64,000 nucleotides of DNA, taken from NCBI RefSeq assembly GCF_012933365.1, contig NZ_JABBVZ010000006.1:1-64000 (forward strand), given 5' to 3'. The first letter of the stretch is position 1. Every line of letters starts with the position of its first letter. The notes below the pieces were generated by a model. That model was not told where the DNA came from. It worked only from the letters and a program-made list of their open reading frames with translations, and searched no databases. The DNA comes from Sulfobacillus harzensis (GTDB lineage Bacteria; Bacillota; Sulfobacillia; Sulfobacillales; Sulfobacillaceae). Positions 61,038 to 64,000 of the stretch are shown in pieces. Both the position numbers and the translations under genes were made by a program.

Positions 61038-61828
61038 ACCATGCTCAGGTATTGGAGCTCGATCAGGTTGGTTTTCATTGGTCGGGAAGCCATCGGGGCT
61101 TAGGCCCCATCTCCGCCTCCATACGAGAGGGCACGCTTGTGGGACTCATCGGCCCCAACGGAGCAGGAAAATCCACGTTGCTCCGTCTCATCGGCGCCTT
61201 CTGGACCAAGGACGCGGGCGCGATTCGTATCCTGGGACAGGATGTGACGGCTCTTTCGGCCTCGGAGCGTGCCCAGCGCATCGCCTTTGTCCCCCAATCC
61301 TTGGAAACCCAGTTCGATCTCACGGTCCGCGAGGTCGTGGAATTGGGGCGGTTGAGCCAGCGCTCATGGCGAGACCGCTGGGCGTTTAAAGGAGGACTCG
61401 CCGCCAACAAACTCGAGGAGATATTAGCCGCAACCGAACTCTACGACCTAAAGGATCGCCCGTTCAACACCCTTTCGGGGGGTGAAGCCCGACGCGTTCT
61501 GTTGGCATCGGCGCTTGCCCAGGAAGCTCCGCTTCTCTTGTTGGATGAACCCACCGCGCATTTGGACCCCGGCCACGCCGTGAAGTTCCTGAATCTGGTG
61601 CGTGAGATGATACAAAAGCAGCATATTACCGTATTGATGGCGTATCATGATTTGGCTACCGTAGGGCTTTACGCCGACGTGCTCTGGGTCATGAACCATG
61701 GTCAGCTCATCCTAGAAGGGTCCCCCGATGCCGTCTTAACCGATCCCCGGATTCCGGAAATCTATGATGCCAACCTTATTTCCATGCTTCATCCGCGAAA
61801 CGACCGCCCAATGCTCATTTTTCCTTAA
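61034..61828 (+). CDS. btuD: Vitamin B12/corrinoid ABC transporter ATPase
   Basis: 264 residues. Walker A GPNGAGKSTLLRLIGAF, Q-loop AFVPQSLETQFDLTVREVVELG, signature NTLSGGEARRVLLASALAQ, Walker B LLLLDEPTAHLDPGHA, switch VLMAYHDLATVG. ATG 61034 overlaps the permease stop as ATGA with GGAGG nine bases upstream. Last gene of the B12-controlled operon. Confidence 0.93.
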   Translation: MNHAQVLELDQVGFHWSGSHRGLGPISASIREGTLVGLIGPNGAGKSTLLRLIGAFWTKDAGAIRILGQDVTALSASERAQRIAFVPQSLETQFDLTVREVVELGRLSQRSWRDRWAFKGGLAANKLEEILAATELYDLKDRPFNTLSGGEARRVLLASALAQEAPLLLLDEPTAHLDPGHAVKFLNLVREMIQKQHITVLMAYHDLATVGLYADVLWVMNHGQLILEGSPDAVLTDPRIPEIYDANLISMLHPRNDRPMLIFP

Positions 61829-61897
61829 TTGTTTAACCGGAACGGGGTCCTCCGGTACACTATACGCATACGTATTGCACCCGGAGGTCTCCCCCAA

Positions 61898-63136
61898 ATG
61901 AATGGTCTTCTTACCGTCTCCATGATTGTCAAAAACGAAGAACGCTTTCTGCCGGAATGTCTTGCCTCCGTCAAAGACGTCGCGGATGAGATTATCGTCG
62001 TCGATACGGGATCGACCGACCGAACCGTAGAGATTGCCCAGTCCTTTGGTGCCCGGGTGATTGAGATAGAGTGGCCGAACGACTTTGCCAAAGCACGCAA
62101 CGTCGGGCTGGATGCCGTGAAAACGCCATGGGTTCTCGTAATGGATGCCGATGAAGAGTTAGTCCGTGATGATGTCCCCGTTCTCGAGGCTGCCATTAGC
62201 AAGCCCCTTGGCGATGCCTACAATATCCGCATCGTCTCGGTGATGGATCGTGCCGATCAAATTAGCGAGAGCTATGTTTCCCGTCTCTTTCGGTCCCATC
62301 CCGATGTTCGCTACGAAGGAAAAATCCACGAACAGATTTTTCAATCGCTTACGCGCGCCAACATGCGTTTAGTCGCTCTTAACCTCAGGTTGCTTCATAA
62401 GGGTTATTTAGGTGCCGTCGTTGACCAACGTAATAAGGCTGAGCGCAACAGGGCGTTGCTGGAATCGCATCTCAAGGAAAACCCCGAAGACGGCTACATG
62501 TGGTGGCAATATGCTCAGACGCTCATGGGTGCTGCTAAATTTGAGGAAGGCCTCGCGGCCGCAAAACGTTCCCTCAAATTTATCGCCATGGAAAATCCGT
62601 TGTGGGTTCTGGCTCAAACCACCCTCGCACGCCTCTATGAGCTCACGCGACAGCATCGGCGGGCGCTTCGAGCGCTGAACGACGGCGAGATCGCGTATCC
62701 CAAATACACAGACTTCTGGTACGTTGAAGGCGAATTCCACATGGCAGGCAATGACTTCCCGAACGCCGAGCGGTGCTTTAGAAAATGTCTGGAGATTGGC
62801 GAAGCCAAAAACTTCTTAATGACGGACACCGGAGTGGGCAGCTTTAAAGCTCTCTATAGGCTTGCGGGCGCGTTGGCCCGCCAGGGAAACGCAAAGGAAG
62901 CCACGGCAACATTGCTCCTGACGATACAAAAACATCCCACCTATCGCGACGCTTGGCATGGGCTATTTAATTTGTTGGCAGGTTCAAGCTTTGATGCGGT
63001 GGCACAAACCATTCTTCTGGTCATGCCGGTTGAGGATATCATCAAAACCATTGAAGCCTGGCCGAACCTTTCCGACAACGAACGAGGCCTCTTGGAAGCC
63101 GCCAAACGCCAGATGGCTGTTACCCGGCAAAGTTAA
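61898..63136 (+). CDS. Family 2 glycosyltransferase with TPR repeats
   Basis: 412 residues. The N-terminal GT-A domain shows VSMIVKNEERFLPECLASVK, EIIVVDTGSTDRTVEIAQ, WPNDFAKARNVGLDAVK and the DxD-like VLVMDADEELV. The C-terminal half (about 210-400) is made of TPR-like helices (WQYAQTLMGAAKFEEGLAAAK). This is the SunS/YbdD-like fold often used for protein glycosylation. Its position next to fliS and fliD suggests flagellar protein glycosylation, unproven. ATG 61898 has GGAGG ten bases upstream. It ends 17 bases inside the convergent fliS. Confidence 0.87.
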   Translation: MNGLLTVSMIVKNEERFLPECLASVKDVADEIIVVDTGSTDRTVEIAQSFGARVIEIEWPNDFAKARNVGLDAVKTPWVLVMDADEELVRDDVPVLEAAISKPLGDAYNIRIVSVMDRADQISESYVSRLFRSHPDVRYEGKIHEQIFQSLTRANMRLVALNLRLLHKGYLGAVVDQRNKAERNRALLESHLKENPEDGYMWWQYAQTLMGAAKFEEGLAAAKRSLKFIAMENPLWVLAQTTLARLYELTRQHRRALRALNDGEIAYPKYTDFWYVEGEFHMAGNDFPNAERCFRKCLEIGEAKNFLMTDTGVGSFKALYRLAGALARQGNAKEATATLLLTIQKHPTYRDAWHGLFNLLAGSSFDAVAQTILLVMPVEDIIKTIEAWPNLSDNERGLLEAAKRQMAVTRQS

Positions 63137-63539
63137 TGCTTGATGCCGCATCCTCGCGTTGCACCGATTGGACACCCTTGGCGTTGTAATGCTGAAGCCC
63201 CTCGATGAGATTGATCAGCACTTCTTCCACGGTTTCCAGGTCGTCCGGCCTGTTTTCCGCTGTTGCCTGCAACACCTGGCGCCAGCAAAAAAGGTAGAGA
63301 TTCCGCATAAGAGTCCCCTGCGGATGAGACAGATTGACATTATCCGCCAGGGCGGACAAGATGTCCCGACTTAACTGCGACTGTTGCAAGCCGTCAATGG
63401 GGTTGTTGGCCAGTGTGATGCGGCATTCCCGAACGTTCTTCAACGCGGCCTCGTAGAGCATCAAGGTCAGCTTTTCCGGAGTGGCCATATTGATGCTGTC
63501 CTCTATATATCGCGTCACACCGGATTCCAGATCAGCCAT
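63120..63539 (-). CDS. fliS: Flagellar export chaperone FliS
   Basis: 139-residue cytosolic chaperone that binds flagellin. SGVTRYIEDSINMATPEKLTLMLYEAALKN is the family start (given as SINMATPEKLTLMLYEAALK), and LSALADNVNLSHPQGTLMRNLYLFCWRQV matches the second helix pair. Confidence 0.9.
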   Translation of the reverse strand: MADLESGVTRYIEDSINMATPEKLTLMLYEAALKNVRECRITLANNPIDGLQQSQLSRDILSALADNVNLSHPQGTLMRNLYLFCWRQVLQATAENRPDDLETVEEVLINLIEGLQHYNAKGVQSVQREDAASSINFAG

Positions 63540-63544
63540 CCTCA

Positions 63545-64000
63545 TCAACCTCCGTTGCTGTTGTTATTGTTTGTGTTGAAGAGCGCATTGTATAGCGAGT
63601 ACTGCTGGGAGTACTTGGCCAACTGGCTGACCCACTTTCCGTATTGCGTGACCGCGTTTTGCTCTTCGGCCGTCATTTGCTGCTTCAGTAGCGTCATCTG
63701 ACTTTTGTATTGGCTTTCTTGTTGTTGCAAGGCGGCGATCTGCTCCCCGGTGGTACTGTTGGTTCCCTTAGAGAACCCCGAAATCATTCCCGTCGTTGTC
63801 GTCGAGCTCGTCTGCAGCGCGGAGGCCAAAGCGGAGAACACCTGCGATACTTCGTGTGGATGATTGCTTAGAGCTGTCGTTAGAGTGCTGCTATTCAAGG
63901 ACATGGATCCATCGGCTTTAAAGGTGATGCCCAAATCGCCCAGTGTCTGATATGCGGTGCCCGAGCCGTCGCTGGTCTTCGCCAATATGCTTTCGACCTG
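63545..64000 (-). CDS. fliD: Flagellar cap protein FliD, C-terminal part
   Basis: 152 codons of the C-terminal domain; the gene continues beyond the right edge. DLGITFKADGSMSLNSSTLTTAL, VSQVFSALASAL and the closing coiled coil EQIAALQQQESQYKSQMTLL, SQLAKYSQQYSLYNALF are typical of FliD_C (last helix LQQQESQYKSQMTLLKQQM). The protein ends in an Asn-rich tail (NTNNNNSNGG). FliD caps the filament and promotes flagellin folding. Its stop lies just before the fliS start on the same strand, so the two are co-transcribed. Confidence 0.88.
   Translation of the reverse strand, partial: QVESILAKTSDGSGTAYQTLGDLGITFKADGSMSLNSSTLTTALSNHPHEVSQVFSALASALQTSSTTTTGMISGFSKGTNSTTGEQIAALQQQESQYKSQMTLLKQQMTAEEQNAVTQYGKWVSQLAKYSQQYSLYNALFNTNNNNSNGG

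Noticed and set aside
1-64000. CRISPR arrays, tRNA or rRNA genes
   Set aside because: No regularly spaced direct repeats, tRNA cloverleaf or rRNA sequence was noticed on either strand by eye; a tRNAscan or CRISPR search was not possible.

Overview
The window reads as chromosomal DNA of a moderately GC-rich, Gram-positive-type bacterium of the Bacillota/Clostridia grade. Pointers are strong GGAGG ribosome binding sites, frequent TTG and GTG starts, and Bacillus-type families (AcuC, YktB/DUF1054, YwbE, YkuS/UPF0180, MgsA, a Lut-like lactate system, c-di-AMP and cobalamin riboswitches, flagellar FliS/FliD). Together with a fused 2-oxoacid:ferredoxin oxidoreductase, a 7Fe ferredoxin and a bacterial XPB helicase this fits an aerobic acidophile/thermophile such as Sulfobacillus, but that genus is an inference.

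Layout. 1-3.5 kb is a scrap-yard: the 5' end of a group II intron sits antisense inside a frameshifted IS110 transposase, followed by an apparently intact second IS110 element with long non-coding flanks and a frameshifted DsrE gene. 3.7-12.2 kb holds panD, a thiamine-binding protein, a heterodimeric ABC exporter with complementary degenerate ATP sites, an aminoglycoside-phosphotransferase-like protein lacking its catalytic Asp, dcd and DUF1054. A 151-bp MITE-like element follows. 12.5-16.4 kb holds korAB, a VOC protein, a free-Met-sulfoxide reductase-like GAF protein and ferredoxin. 16.5-23.6 kb has a GNAT/acyl-CoA-synthetase fusion (Pat-like) divergent from the deacetylase acuC, then an XPB helicase translationally coupled to a Helicase_C_3 protein. 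23.6-33.7 kb holds oligopeptidase B, an EAL phosphodiesterase behind a three-way-junction leader, thiolase, flavin reductase, gmk, a nitronate monooxygenase, a HIT protein and a Lut-like operon.

33.8-48.8 kb has a membrane protein, a GH73 hydrolase, a GH18/peptidoglycan-binding gene cut by one in-frame TAG, a decayed DUF1697 gene, ywbE, an FlK-like thioesterase, a CoA transferase, mgsA, an MFS carrier, a tiny acidic ORF, and an operon of M14 peptidase, class V aminotransferase and a shortened PaaK-like protein. 48.9-64 kb has endonuclease IV, a lipid kinase, a GH1 glycosidase, a c-di-AMP riboswitch in front of a taurine/sulfonate-type ABC operon continuing into MarR and an AcoX-like kinase, a phosphatase, an MsmK-type ATPase, a cobalamin riboswitch driving btuFCD, and a GT2-TPR glycosyltransferase beside fliS and the end of fliD.

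Gene ends are tightly packed: many co-directional pairs overlap by ATGA or TAATG, and several convergent pairs overlap by 4-83 bases. Most stretches over 300 bases without an intact gene hold mobile-element remains, pseudogenes or riboswitches. No rRNA, tRNA or CRISPR array was recognised. The most interesting leads are the c-di-AMP riboswitch on a taurine-type importer, the three-way-junction leader of the EAL gene, the in-frame amber codon in the GH18 gene, the XPB/partner pair and the shortened adenylating-enzyme operon.
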